DNA of 64,000 nucleotides. Source: Bacteroides fragilis. Lineage in GTDB: Bacteria > Bacteroidota > Bacteroidia > Bacteroidales > DTGW01. The DNA lies in assembly GCA_945889005.1 (NCBI GenBank), contig CAMDBI010000020.1, forward strand, positions 1 through 64,000, in the 5' to 3' direction. A model generated the notes under the pieces. The model saw only the letters and a program-made list of their open reading frames with translations. It did no database searches and was not told the DNA's origin. Numbering within the stretch: position 1 is the stretch's first letter; each line of letters starts with the position of its first letter. The translations under genes and the position numbers were made by a program. Positions 36,909 through 47,044 of this stretch are shown here, one piece after another.

Positions 36909-38657
36909 CTAATCTTTCAAACAGCGCACCGAGTAGCCGGCAAGTTTTGGAGTTGCTGCTTTATAAATACTGCTATTGTCGTATCGGACATAAATGCCTC
37001 TGGCATTCGACGCATCGACCTGACTTTCAGTCCACATATACATTATATCGTTTATGTGTTGATACGCCCCTCCAGCGCCGACTCTCATGCCCCCAGGAAG
37101 TCCATAAAACTCGGCACTATTGGAGGCTCCGGTATTTGGAGTTTTCCACACCTCAGAAACTTCTTTCATTTTTCCCCCGGCTACAGCAGTACCGCCCAAA
37201 TAAGCGATTAAAACATCAAAATCGGCTTCTGTAGGCACATGATAACCAACAGGACAAATTTTATTACTATTTACTACCGTGTAGTAATTGTACAACAAGC
37301 CGAACGTATCCTTTTTAGAATCAGTATTTAGATACACACAAAATGCACCATCGGTCTGATCGTCCCAACTACCAAACAAATCAACTCTTGGAATAGTAAC
37401 TCCATTTGAATATTTGGTTGTTTTCATATTTTCTTTTAACCAAATCTGTGTACCAACAAGTACAGTATTATAAATGTTGCCATCAAAATCATTAACTATC
37501 AAGCCATTGGTAGCTTCAAGCTTTTCGATTCGTGCTAAAAGCGCATCGACATAAGCTTTTGTTGCAGCGTCGGCAGCCAAAACAGGAGCCGACAAATTAG
37601 TAATTTTCTGATTGCCTGCATCAATACCTTTAGTAGCATAAATTTTTGAATTAAAATTTATGGTATCTTCAAAAGTTTTTTTTGCCCCAATAACTTGAAC
37701 CGAATTCAAAGTTACATCGTTTGTACTGTCTTTGTCGTACATAGACAAGTCTGGGTTTTGCGACAAACTTGTATACTTTCCATCAAAACCATAACTTAAA
37801 ACAGAATCTTTAATACTAGGCACTCCAGTAAGTTCACTATAAATACCTGAAAACAAAACAGGTGCATTAGTCAGATCGTTGTAACTACCCGAATATGATA
37901 TTTTTGCCAAAGAAAGTGAATCCGCTTTTTTATTTAGCTCCGAATTTATTTTATCTGAAGTCCAGGTCTTGTCGATCGATATTTCAGAATTATTAAATGC
38001 AATACCAGGATCGCCCTGATCGCCTTTGAGTCCAATATCACCTTTATCGCCTTTCAAGCCTTGTGGGCCTATGGCTCCGGTATCGCCCTTTTCTCCTTTA
38101 TCGCCTTTCAAGCCTTGTGGACCAATATCTCCAATTTCACCCTTATCACCCTTATCACCTTTTATTCCTGGTAGACCCGCATCGCCCTGATCGCCTTTAG
38201 GCCCGGGAATACTGCTGCCCGAGGAGTGTGCATATAAAGCAAAAGGCACACTCAACAACTGACTAGTACCAGTTATTTGAAAATTACTTCCTCCTTGTAG
38301 ATCTACTTCTGTTTTGATAAAATAACTCCCTTTACCCCAACTTATGGTATCGAATCCATTACCATTTCCAATCTCTATAGTAAACAGGCCATTTAAATTG
38401 GTTTTAGGATTAAACACTTCACTATATACAACCGACCCATTTGCACTTCCAGACAGAATAGATATTTGAGCACTTACTTCTTTATTCGTCACAAGATTAT
38501 TAGAGGCATCACGAACAACTGCCTGATAACTCATCTTCTGTGGTGTTTGAGAGTTTGCTATTAAAGAAAAGAGCATAATTGCACTCAACACTAAACGACT
38601 CTTCAATGAAAAATGATTAATTTGTTTTTTGCAATAGTACATAAAGGACATATTCAT
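36909..38657 (-). CDS. Exported protein with collagen-like Gly-X-Y repeats and FISUMP domain
   Basis: Signal peptide ([16 protein letters not shown]) followed by the Bacteroidota surface-protein N-domain starting [17 protein letters not shown]. Then come 22 uninterrupted Gly-X-Y triplets (residues 152-217) rich in GDK and [11 protein letters not shown] tail-fibre-like segment ([13 protein letters not shown]) follows, then a C-terminal FISUMP (Fibrobacter succinogenes major paralogous) domain with [32 protein letters not shown] and YSVRCLKD. No T9SS tail is visible. Probably a surface-exposed trimeric fibre or adhesin; function unproven. It is a monocistronic unit on the minus strand. Confidence 0.85.
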   Translation of the reverse strand: MNMSFMYYCKKQINHFSLKSRLVLSAIMLFSLIANSQTPQKMSYQAVVRDASNNLVTNKEVSAQISILSGSANGSVVYSEVFNPKTNLNGLFTIEIGNGNGFDTISWGKGSYFIKTEVDLQGGSNFQITGTSQLLSVPFALYAHSSGSSIPGPKGDQGDAGLPGIKGDKGDKGEIGDIGPQGLKGDKGEKGDTGAIGPQGLKGDKGDIGLKGDQGDPGIAFNNSEISIDKTWTSDKINSELNKKADSLSLAKISYSGSYNDLTNAPVLFSGIYSELTGVPSIKDSVLSYGFDGKYTSLSQNPDLSMYDKDSTNDVTLNSVQVIGAKKTFEDTINFNSKIYATKGIDAGNQKITNLSAPVLAADAATKAYVDALLARIEKLEATNGLIVNDFDGNIYNTVLVGTQIWLKENMKTTKYSNGVTIPRVDLFGSWDDQTDGAFCVYLNTDSKKDTFGLLYNYYTVVNSNKICPVGYHVPTEADFDVLIAYLGGTAVAGGKMKEVSEVWKTPNTGASNSAEFYGLPGGMRVGAGGAYQHINDIMYMWTESQVDASNARGIYVRYDNSSIYKAATPKLAGYSVRCLKD

Positions 38658-39211
38658 TTTTTTTAAATTTATCAGTTAATAAGACTTACAACTCAATACA
38701 CCGAAAAAATGCAATTATAATTTATTACTAATAACCGGCTAATATTAATATTTGATATGAGGCTCTTCGCTTCACTACGTTACGCTCAGAATGACAACGA
38801 TTTAGTGCGTTAATGAGGGGGTAAGCGGCGGTTTCGCCGCTTACCCCCTCATTAACTGTTTCTAACTGTAAAGACTGTCATTCTGAGCGAAGTGAAGAAT
38901 CTTAATCTTTTAACCGGACAGTAGTGATAATTTATTACATTTTCCATTGTTAGATTATACAAATATAATCTAATTACAATATAAAAAACACATACCATTA
39001 ATTTTCACATCGTAAAACAAAAAAGAGCCAACAATTTATACAGTGAATTAACAAACAATATGTATGCGACTAATTTTCATGCAAATACAACTATGCATAA
39101 TAAATATTTCATTATATTAAACCTTTTTATAACTTTACATTTTAAAAAAAACATATTTTATCAAACAAACACTTCTAAATCTATTGTAAATCAAACCAAT
39201 AATTTATATTT
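38658..39211. other. 554-bp intergenic region between divergent surface-protein genes
   Basis: No gene is supported. It contains the nested palindrome at 38759-38904. The rest is AT-rich and must carry promoters for both flanking genes; I could not assign them. Confidence 0.5.
38759..38904. repeat. 146-bp nested palindromic element
   Basis: The inner perfect 21-bp stem has arms 38810-38830 and 38835-38855 (TTAATGAGGGGGTAAGCGGC / mirror) with a GTTT loop. The outer imperfect arms are CTTCGCTTCAC...GCTCAGAATGACA on the left and TGTCATTCTGAGCGAAGTGAAGAATC on the right. The outer arm is of the widespread intergenic ATTCTTCACTTCGCTCAGAATGAC type. It is clearly more GC-rich than its surroundings. 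It is probably a mobile palindromic repeat (MITE/REP-like). Confidence 0.75.
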
Positions 39212-41602
39212 ATGAAAAAGATTCTCATATTATTATGCTTAGCATCTACCATGCTATACTCACAGGAAACTATGGTTCCAACATGGGTCAACAACAAAAT
39301 ATATATAGACCCCAACTTCTCCGGCACTGAAAAAGGAACGCAAAGCGAACCATACAAAAGTGTTTTCTCAACAGGCTTTTCATGGAATAAGAAAAACGCC
39401 TATTTATTCAAACGAGGAACAAGTCAAAAAATAAGTGAACAAATAAAATTTGCTCAAGATTCTATCGTTATTGGAGCTTATGGAACGGGCAGCCTCCCTT
39501 TTCTGGAATTCAATGTACTAAACACCTCGCTTGAAGTAAGTGGTACAGGTACTATTATTAACGACATTTCTGTAAGAGCAAAGATGGATTTAAAAGCACA
39601 TGGAATCGGCTTATCTGGCGATTACGTGATAATAAATAATTGTAAAATCAGAGGTGGACACAAAGGCCTTATAGGCGGCAATAGCCTGCATCTGAAAATA
39701 CAAAACTGCGATATTGGTGGCAATATATACGACGGTATTTATGTCGATGGTACCGATACTGTGACAATATACAATACATACGTACACGACCAGGTTTTGT
39801 TAGACGATTTGTCAAATCAAGGATCAATTGACAATATTCAGATTGAAAATGCCAAAATGGTATATATCGACAAGGTAAAATCGGATCACTCCAATTTCCC
39901 AGGCAAATATTGTTTAATCATCAATAAAAGCGACTCTGTTTCAATAAACAATAGTATATTTGTAGGACACGACGGCAATGGCGCTATTTATCCCGGCACT
40001 TCTTCTAAAGGTTGGAGTATTACAAACTGTTGGTTCGAAAAGGGTTATTACGGTATCCAGAACAACACCAAGCTTCGAATCTATGGCTGTGTATTCAGAG
40101 GGCAATTGGAAAATGCAATTTACGAGGGTGGCGACAAATGGATTTACAACTGCACATTTATAGACCAAAACAATGCCATTCGAAACTGGTCGGGCAAAGT
40201 AAAAGAAATGCAAAATTGTATTTTTTACAATTTCAACTCTACCATAGCCGGTTTGTCGGAAACAGTTACCAACAATTGTTTTTTCGATCCATCTGCAACC
40301 AAGTATACAAAAGGCACAAACTACATCACTTCCGATCCTCAATTTGCCGATTTTGCAAATCACAATTTCACTTTAAAAAGCTCATCGCCTTGTATCAACC
40401 AGGGAGTCGACAATCCGAAAATACTAAAGGACATACTTGGCAATACCCGACCTAATGGCACTAAACTCGATTATGGTGCTTATGAATATTCATCGGCATC
40501 TCTACCTTCAATATTCAAACTTGAATCTAATGTTACTGGATGCGAGGACGATACAGCAATAATCAACCTTAGCGGAAGTCAAACCGACGTTATTTACAAA
40601 CTACGTCGCAACCATATCGATATTGATTCGATCTATGGCAACGGCAATGAGATTTCATTTGTTCCACAAAGCAGAAAGGGATATTATTCGGTTATAGCAA
40701 TAAACAAAACCACCAACAACACAAATACGATGGATGGCATTTACGGGGTTATGACCAATCCATTGCCAAGCAAACAATTTCTGATTGGTGGCGGATATAT
40801 CAGTTCAAAATATGGCGGCCCACAAATTAACTTGTACTCATCTGAACCCGGTATCAAATACCAATTGTACCTCAACAACGTGCTTTTTGGATCTCCAATA
40901 TTTGGCGATGGCGACAGTATTAGTTTTGGCAAAACCAAATCTGTAGGATCATACACAATGGAAGCAACAAATCCAAGCACCAATTGCTCGATAAAAGCTC
41001 TTAATAATGTATTGGTAATGGACTACAATACCCGAACTGCAAGCGAGGTTTTCTTGCCATGTGGAGACAAAATACTTATAAATAACCAAGATATCAGAAC
41101 TCCTGGGGTATATGTTGATACATTAATTTCTATAGCTGGCTTCGACAGTATTGTAACCAAAATCATTAAGATTCAACCAAGTATTACATTTCAAAATATT
41201 TCGATCAGTGCTAATGCATCCTATACTTCTCCAAAAGGACGTATTTACACAAAAACCGGCATATATTACGATACCATTCAAATCTTAAACAGTTGTGATT
41301 CTGTTATAATTACCAATCTTCTGGTCGGAAATGCAACCAATATCGATCAGAGTTCAAAAACTTCAACTTTGAAAATTAGCCCTAACCCTTCAAAAGGTCT
41401 TCTAAATATAAGCTCATCAGATACTGAAGCGATAGACCATATACATATCTACAATACATCGGGCATACTGGTGTATAAGAAAGTCCAAATAAAAAACAAG
41501 GCATTGTCTATTGATGTTGATATCCCCAATGGGCTTTACACGATTATTGCACTGACCACTCAAGGCAAAACCATCGTAGACAGATTGCTTATTATGAAAT
41601 AA
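39212..41602 (+). CDS. Secreted parallel beta-helix protein, T9SS substrate
   Basis: Signal peptide (ILILLCLASTMLYSQ), then a right-handed beta-helix beginning NKIYIDPNFSGTEKGTQSEPYKSV and running to about residue 430, with repeating NNCKI/QNCDI/NNSIF rungs. Ig-like or SprB-like repeats follow, then a T9SS domain starting ISPNPSKGLLNI. The N-terminal half is related to the lipoprotein at 42539 (YIDP...KRGT...YGTGS...P pattern). It may be a polysaccharide lyase or a glycan-binding protein; no catalytic signature was recognised. It converges with the phosphopantetheinyl transferase gene. Confidence 0.75.
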   Translation: MKKILILLCLASTMLYSQETMVPTWVNNKIYIDPNFSGTEKGTQSEPYKSVFSTGFSWNKKNAYLFKRGTSQKISEQIKFAQDSIVIGAYGTGSLPFLEFNVLNTSLEVSGTGTIINDISVRAKMDLKAHGIGLSGDYVIINNCKIRGGHKGLIGGNSLHLKIQNCDIGGNIYDGIYVDGTDTVTIYNTYVHDQVLLDDLSNQGSIDNIQIENAKMVYIDKVKSDHSNFPGKYCLIINKSDSVSINNSIFVGHDGNGAIYPGTSSKGWSITNCWFEKGYYGIQNNTKLRIYGCVFRGQLENAIYEGGDKWIYNCTFIDQNNAIRNWSGKVKEMQNCIFYNFNSTIAGLSETVTNNCFFDPSATKYTKGTNYITSDPQFADFANHNFTLKSSSPCINQGVDNPKILKDILGNTRPNGTKLDYGAYEYSSASLPSIFKLESNVTGCEDDTAIINLSGSQTDVIYKLRRNHIDIDSIYGNGNEISFVPQSRKGYYSVIAINKTTNNTNTMDGIYGVMTNPLPSKQFLIGGGYISSKYGGPQINLYSSEPGIKYQLYLNNVLFGSPIFGDGDSISFGKTKSVGSYTMEATNPSTNCSIKALNNVLVMDYNTRTASEVFLPCGDKILINNQDIRTPGVYVDTLISIAGFDSIVTKIIKIQPSITFQNISISANASYTSPKGRIYTKTGIYYDTIQILNSCDSVIITNLLVGNATNIDQSSKTSTLKISPNPSKGLLNISSSDTEAIDHIHIYNTSGILVYKKVQIKNKALSIDVDIPNGLYTIIALTTQGKTIVDRLLIMK

Positions 41603-41738
41603 AACCAATAGCTACGACAATTTACAACTTCAAGTTTATAGAAAAAAAAACAGATTGTTCGAGAATATTTCGAAGTAGAGATTTGAAATTTATGCACAAA
41701 ACATTCTCTAATCACTGCAAAAAAAGTAGGACAAAATT

Positions 41739-42416
41739 TTATTTTGTAAAAATTTGTAGTTTAAATGGGTTGGGCAATGCTACGGAACACACATATTGCC
41801 TTGTACAAGATGTTTTTACGTGCATAGTAACATAGCCTTGATCACTTAAAAATTGGATTTCGCATTCGTCATATTCCAGACGAGTTTCAATCTTCTTAAG
41901 CTGTTCTGTCAAGCCAGTTCCCTTGGCTTTCAGAACAGCTTCTTTTCTTGTCCAGCATTTCAAAAATGCAATATACTGTTGAGCTTCTGAGCAATTGTCA
42001 ATATACCATTTTTCGGCATCAGAAAAATAATTTGGCACTATCTCCTGCCAATTCCTCACGGGTGAAGTAGATTCGACATCGACCCCAAGTTCAGAATCGT
42101 ACGAGAAGGCCATAGCTACCCACTGGTTGCTATGACTAAGATTGAAAAACACATCGCCCGACTCGAGCATGGGCTTCCCATTATCACCTATTGCAATATT
42201 CACATTTTTGGCATCTTGCCCAATCTGTCGGCCTAGCTTTTCCCTCAACAACCCGTGAGCTATTATATATGTATTTCGGTCTCTATCAAACACGAAACGT
42301 TTGCATCGCTCAAGTTCAATCTCAGAAAGCATCTTTTTTAGTTCATCCAATTGCTCGAAATAATGAACTATATTGAAAACATTTAATATTACATGAGCGT
42401 TTTTATCTAACAACAT
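41739..42416 (-). CDS. 4'-phosphopantetheinyl transferase (Sfp type)
   Basis: Transfers the phosphopantetheine arm of CoA to carrier proteins. Sfp-type motifs are FNLSHSNQWV, LGVDVES (Asp113, Glu115, magnesium ligands), FSDAEKW and WTRKEAVLKAKGTGL (Lys158, Glu159). The length of 225 residues fits the Sfp/Gsp group that activates NRPS and PKS carriers, rather than the short AcpS. It is not inside the NRPS-PKS cluster but lies about 10 kb from its visible end, and is the obvious candidate to load it (inference). Confidence 0.9.
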   Translation of the reverse strand: MLLDKNAHVILNVFNIVHYFEQLDELKKMLSEIELERCKRFVFDRDRNTYIIAHGLLREKLGRQIGQDAKNVNIAIGDNGKPMLESGDVFFNLSHSNQWVAMAFSYDSELGVDVESTSPVRNWQEIVPNYFSDAEKWYIDNCSEAQQYIAFLKCWTRKEAVLKAKGTGLTEQLKKIETRLEYDECEIQFLSDQGYVTMHVKTSCTRQYVCSVALPNPFKLQIFTK

Positions 42417-42538
42417 TCTTCTAATTTATATCTACACACAACAATTCAAAGTAACAAACTGTTAGTTTTAATAAATGATAAATTTAACTATAAATATTTT
42501 ACTATATTTAGCAACTAAATTTATCTTATAAAAAAAAA

Positions 42539-43954
42539 TTGACATCAATGACACGACTTTTTCATCTATTGAGCTACAAAAAATCGTACCCCAAGATTGC
42601 AATACCCACTTTTCTGCTTTTGGTCTTATTGGCCAGTTGCGTAAAAGAAGATGAATTGACGGCCCAACCAAATATTTCAAGCGCGGTTGAAGCCGGACTC
42701 AAACCCCTTAACCTATGGGAGCCCGATTTAGCAGAAGATATTATTTATATCGACCCCCATTACACTTCAAGCCCTCAACAAGGAACCATCGAGAAACCTT
42801 ACACCAATTTCAGACAAGTAAACTGGAAAAACAAACAAGTAATTGCCTTAAAAAGAGGCACACGCCTCAAAAGCGAACCAATAGTGATCACGGCCAACGA
42901 CATTACATTGGCAAGCTATGGAACAGGAAGCAGACCGGTAGTAGTCATCAACAGTCAAAAAGCGCATGCCATATCGCTCAACTGGACTGGAAGCAGCAAT
43001 GTTACAATTCGAGATATCGAAGTAATAGCCAACGATTGTGTAAGTGCCCTCATTGTCCGCGACAATAGTCAAAATGTTCAAATAATTAATTGCAAAATGA
43101 GTGGTTCTACTTGGGGAATTCGTGTTTTAAATCATATTCAACAAATTAGCATTGACAATACAGAAATATTCAATATTCTCGACGATGGTATATTTATCAA
43201 AAACACCAACCAGATAGAAATAAAAAACTGTTACATCCACCATGTAAACCAAAACTGGAGGCCACCATCGACCCCCGAAGAACAAGCCGGAGGCGATGGT
43301 ATACAGCTCGAACTCTGCGACAACTGGCATGTACATCACAATGTGATAGACCGTTCGGACAATGGAAATAAATTTTGCTTTATTGCCAATAACGATAACC
43401 AAAAGAATGGAATACTGGAATACAATTTTCTGAAAGGACCCAATCAAAGTTTCGCAGTATACCTCGGAAGTGGCAGCAACCTCATTGTCAGATACAATCA
43501 CATAGCAGCTCCTGCTTCGTCGCCAGTTTACTCACATAGCAAGGCTCTCAAGGTCTATTACAATATTTTCGACCAGGTTTCGGGGCCTCTGTTTGCCGAC
43601 GATGCCGTAGTTTACAACAATTTGTTTTACCTAATGGGAACGCCTGCCATTCAAGGCAAAACAATCGTTGCAAAAAACAACATATTCGACCTTAATACTT
43701 CTAGAACAGACCGTTTTAAAGTTTCGCAAGAAATAATTGAAGAACAAAACTTAATAGTGAAAGGACTACCAACACCTGGCTCTGCCAATGGAAAACCCTT
43801 CTATGCAGATGAAGCAAAATCAAATTATCGAATCACAAAAGAATCTGCTTGTATTGACAAAGGAACGCCAGTAGGCATAAGTAAAGACATTGATGGAAAC
43901 CCAGTGCCTACCGGAACATCACCAGATATTGGGCCCTACGAATATCAACCCTGA
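42539..43954 (+). CDS. Surface lipoprotein with right-handed parallel beta-helix
   Basis: Lipoprotein signal with lipobox LLASC (IPTFLLLVLLASCVKEDE). The beta-helix starts at YIDPHYTSSPQQGTIEKPYTNF and continues with rungs such as VTIRDIEVIANDC, VQIINCKMSG and ISIDNTEIFNI. It ends with the common GNPVPTGTSPDIGPYEY motif of such proteins. It is related to the T9SS beta-helix protein at 39212 but is lipid-anchored. It may bind or cleave acidic polysaccharide; the catalytic class is not identified. It diverges from the phosphopantetheinyl transferase across 122 bases. Confidence 0.75.
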   Translation: MTSMTRLFHLLSYKKSYPKIAIPTFLLLVLLASCVKEDELTAQPNISSAVEAGLKPLNLWEPDLAEDIIYIDPHYTSSPQQGTIEKPYTNFRQVNWKNKQVIALKRGTRLKSEPIVITANDITLASYGTGSRPVVVINSQKAHAISLNWTGSSNVTIRDIEVIANDCVSALIVRDNSQNVQIINCKMSGSTWGIRVLNHIQQISIDNTEIFNILDDGIFIKNTNQIEIKNCYIHHVNQNWRPPSTPEEQAGGDGIQLELCDNWHVHHNVIDRSDNGNKFCFIANNDNQKNGILEYNFLKGPNQSFAVYLGSGSNLIVRYNHIAAPASSPVYSHSKALKVYYNIFDQVSGPLFADDAVVYNNLFYLMGTPAIQGKTIVAKNNIFDLNTSRTDRFKVSQEIIEEQNLIVKGLPTPGSANGKPFYADEAKSNYRITKESACIDKGTPVGISKDIDGNPVPTGTSPDIGPYEYQP

Positions 43955-43975
43955 TATTCAATTTATTTGGTTTAG

Positions 43976-44974
43976 TTATTTTCCAGATTTGTTTACCATG
44001 TTGCTTATATACGAAAAATTGCCATTTAATATTTCGTAAACCTTCGTGAAATACTTTTCCAAAATTATTGCAAGTCCTGTTATTGCAAAAAGACCAAGAA
44101 CAGGATAATATGGCCTTATTGTCAACAATATTTCAGACGAAAACAATCTCAGGAGAATAAAATCAAAGAAATGAAATAACAAAAGATGGTACAAATAAAT
44201 AAACAATGAATATTTTCTCCCCCAATTGCTAAACAATGTATTCCCAACATGTACACGAGTTAGATAAATAAAACCCGGCACCAACAACACGATTGTTCCA
44301 ATTAATATTGAATGTTCATACCTTGAATAATTAAAAAGTTTTTCGAACATATAAACTTCAGCATACTGAAGTATAAAACCCACCATAATAAAAACAAGAA
44401 GTACATTCTTTGATAGTACTGGCTTGTCAATTAATGAAATCCTATATCCTATATAAATAAACGGTATCGATTGCAAAAAGCGAAAAAATTGATAATCGAT
44501 ATTTAGACCCAAAAACTGATCGTATGAATCACTAATGATAACGAAAAACAGTATCGATATAGAGATAATCCACATTAAACGATGAAGTCTCAGGTAAAAT
44601 ATATACCAAATAAAAACAAATCCAAAAATCATGGAGCCTAGAAACCATAAATGCCAGTATGCCCCTAACAATAATGCTCTTACATCGAGCTGCACCCAAT
44701 GGAAAAAGAAATAGACAATACTTGAAATGAACAATACAGAGATAAGATTTACAATATTTTTCTCTATACATTTGAAATCGAAGATGTTATTACTTTCGAT
44801 TTTGGACTTTAAAAAATAACCTGAACACATGAAGAAAAATGGAACAGCCCACCTGGCTCCCACGCGAATATTTTCTACAATTTCGCTACTTACATTGCCA
44901 TAATAATTATGCAGACACAAAATAAAAAAAGCTGCAATGAATCTAAAAAGATCAATAGTCTGATTCCTGTTCAT
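43976..44974 (-). CDS. Acyltransferase 3 family membrane protein (OafA/NodX-like)
   Basis: Ten or so membrane helices with the family start RNQTIDLFRFIAAFFILCLHNYYG (catalytic-type His21), FFFMCSGYFLKSK and the helix containing GAYWHLWFLGSMIFGF. This family O-acylates (usually acetylates) surface sugars. Length of 332 residues is normal. It adjoins glycan genes and converges with the beta-helix lipoprotein gene across 21 bases. Acceptor unknown. Confidence 0.85.
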   Translation of the reverse strand: MNRNQTIDLFRFIAAFFILCLHNYYGNVSSEIVENIRVGARWAVPFFFMCSGYFLKSKIESNNIFDFKCIEKNIVNLISVLFISSIVYFFFHWVQLDVRALLLGAYWHLWFLGSMIFGFVFIWYIFYLRLHRLMWIISISILFFVIISDSYDQFLGLNIDYQFFRFLQSIPFIYIGYRISLIDKPVLSKNVLLVFIMVGFILQYAEVYMFEKLFNYSRYEHSILIGTIVLLVPGFIYLTRVHVGNTLFSNWGRKYSLFIYLYHLLLFHFFDFILLRLFSSEILLTIRPYYPVLGLFAITGLAIILEKYFTKVYEILNGNFSYISNMVNKSGK

Positions 44975-45365
44975 TTCAAATTCTTAATTCCACTAAACAC
45001 TCAACATTATTTGTTGATAAGCGATAAAAATACGAATATATATTTTTTACCATGTTAAAAACCAATTAAAATTTGCAGAAATCTGAGAACACAAGGCTTG
45101 TCAGTGAAAATAAATAGATCAAATTCTATTTCATTTCACTGATAACTCGATAGTTACAATAATGCTTTCAATTTTTGCAAGTAGACAACAAAAAATAAGG
45201 ATTCCGAAAACCGACTTTCAAAAAAAATGTTTATTTTTAAACCGATTGTAGGCTTCATTTTAACCAATTAAGAACATGATGGCAATGTAAAAAGATAAAA
45301 TCTCACGACTTGCCCTGTAGTATAGTTTCAAACAAAAAATAAACCATTAAAAACAAAAAAACACT
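44975..45365. other. 391-bp divergent intergenic region
   Basis: Lies between two genes that both start outward. No gene is seen. The 18-bp inverted repeat at 45101-45142 is the only marked structure; promoters were not identified. Confidence 0.4.
45101..45142. promoter_or_regulatory. 18-bp inverted repeat between divergent genes
   Basis: Arms TCAGTGAAAATAAATAGA (45101-45118) and TCTATTTCATTTCACTGA (45125-45142) pair at 16 of 18 positions around a 6-base loop. Neither flanking gene ends here, so a terminator is unlikely; an operator or a leader structure is more plausible. Confidence 0.35.
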
Positions 45366-46907
45366 ATGAATCTTTTAAGTAACTTATGGAAGAAAAAACA
45401 GGCATTTTTATTAAATCCGCTGTTCCTGTCATTGATTGTATTTGGCATCCTATGTTTAATCTTTATTTTCGAAATGCTAAAAAGCAATTTCGCAATTTCG
45501 AGTGGGTATAGTTACGAAACAATAGCAATGTCAATAATTAAAGGACAAGGTTTTTCAAATCCATTTTCGCCTGCCGATACCGGACCAACTTCGTGGATGC
45601 CTCCTTTTATTGTTTGGATTTACACGCTTTCTTATGCCATTTTTGGGATTAATTTAAAATCATTTATATTTCTAAAAATTGTCGATTTTTTATTTATTAG
45701 CTCTGGCATCTATTTAGTATTAAGAACACTCAAAAATATTTTTTCGCCCAAAATATACTTAATATTTCTACCATTAGTTTTATTGTTTTTATATTATTAC
45801 CGCGGAAATACCACAAGTGTTTTTGAAGATTTTGGCATATATACTTTAGCATTTGGAGTTTATATAAGCCTAGCTTACATTCTCACTCATTCCCAAAAAA
45901 TACCATTGGTATATTATCTTCTTCTATTTGTAATTGGTTTGTCGTGCCCATCCTTATTTTTACCACTGTTACTATTGTTTATAGTCGCATTGTTTCACGA
46001 ATTAAAAAACAAGTATCGCGAAAACAACAAGACCTTCAATTTCAACATATACCTAAAGTCATTTTATAAATATTTCTTTTTAGGTCTCCCGATATTGATA
46101 GCCACATTTGGTTGGGGCTACAGAAACTATGTGGTTTTCGATAAATTTATTATTTCAAAATCAAATATCTGGTTCGAATTTTATCAAGCCAATGCCGAAA
46201 GTTCCAATGGCTTGAGTTCGGCTGTAATAACTGCAAAAACTCATCCAAATGAAAATAAAGCTCTATGTGACACCATTATCAAATACGGAGGAGAACAACA
46301 GTGGCTCGATACTTATAATCAAAAAAGCAAGTTGTATCTCGAAAATGAATCTGACGACTATCTAATCAAAATAAAAAAGAGATTGTTTTTTTCTTTTGTA
46401 TTTACTTATTATCCTTACGATAAGGTTAAATCCAAAGCAATTGCCGGATTAAGTAACAAAGAGAAAGAAATCCTGAACAAATATAATATTATAAGAAGCA
46501 ATTACTGGCTTACCATTTTTTCAAAAAACGACGATACTAAAGTAATTTTGGACACATACCTCCCCGAAAAGTCTACATTATTAATGAAAGATTTGGAAGA
46601 ATGCAGACAGGAATATCGTAGTCAAAACATGAAAAAATCATATCTTTTTAAAGGCTTTTTGATGTCTGGGATTCCATTTTTATCAGCATTATTGTTATTA
46701 TTTTTGAGGGGACGCAACATCTATATACTGGTTTTAATCATCGGCTATTTTTCATACGAATTACCGTATGTATTAATTTCTACTTATTTCAGATATCAAG
46801 CGGTCAAATTTTTACTTGACTCTGTCATTATTTCGATTTTAATTTATTACATTTTTCAGTTTTTTCGAAAAAAAAATAGATATTTCAACCATAAACCCAT
46901 TTTATAG
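45366..46907 (+). CDS. Polytopic membrane protein, GT39/PMT-like glycosyltransferase
   Basis: About eleven hydrophobic segments. The first periplasmic loop contains GYSYETIAMSIIKGQGFSNPF and TSWMPPFIVWIYTLSYAIFG, which resembles the acidic-residue loop and P-P/Y helix start of lipid-linked-sugar glycosyltransferases (GT39/ArnT/PMT group). A large soluble loop (about 255-420) precedes the last helices. The function would be transfer of a sugar from a polyprenyl carrier to lipid or protein; the assignment rests on topology and weak motif likeness. It stands before the GT8-GT4 pair on the same strand. Confidence 0.6.
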   Translation: MNLLSNLWKKKQAFLLNPLFLSLIVFGILCLIFIFEMLKSNFAISSGYSYETIAMSIIKGQGFSNPFSPADTGPTSWMPPFIVWIYTLSYAIFGINLKSFIFLKIVDFLFISSGIYLVLRTLKNIFSPKIYLIFLPLVLLFLYYYRGNTTSVFEDFGIYTLAFGVYISLAYILTHSQKIPLVYYLLLFVIGLSCPSLFLPLLLLFIVALFHELKNKYRENNKTFNFNIYLKSFYKYFFLGLPILIATFGWGYRNYVVFDKFIISKSNIWFEFYQANAESSNGLSSAVITAKTHPNENKALCDTIIKYGGEQQWLDTYNQKSKLYLENESDDYLIKIKKRLFFSFVFTYYPYDKVKSKAIAGLSNKEKEILNKYNIIRSNYWLTIFSKNDDTKVILDTYLPEKSTLLMKDLEECRQEYRSQNMKKSYLFKGFLMSGIPFLSALLLLFLRGRNIYILVLIIGYFSYELPYVLISTYFRYQAVKFLLDSVIISILIYYIFQFFRKKNRYFNHKPIL

Positions 46908-47044
46908 AGTGTAATATAGCACATCTGAAAATCACAACAACCAGTATTTGAACTACATATTGTAAATTTGACTTAAAATGAACATCTCAAGTAAACTAAA
47001 ACTAATAAATTTTGTTTATTTTTGAATAAAATACTTATAGACCA

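Noticed and set aside
40012-40455. 147-aa plus-strand ORF
   Set aside because: Out-of-frame reading inside the 39212 gene.
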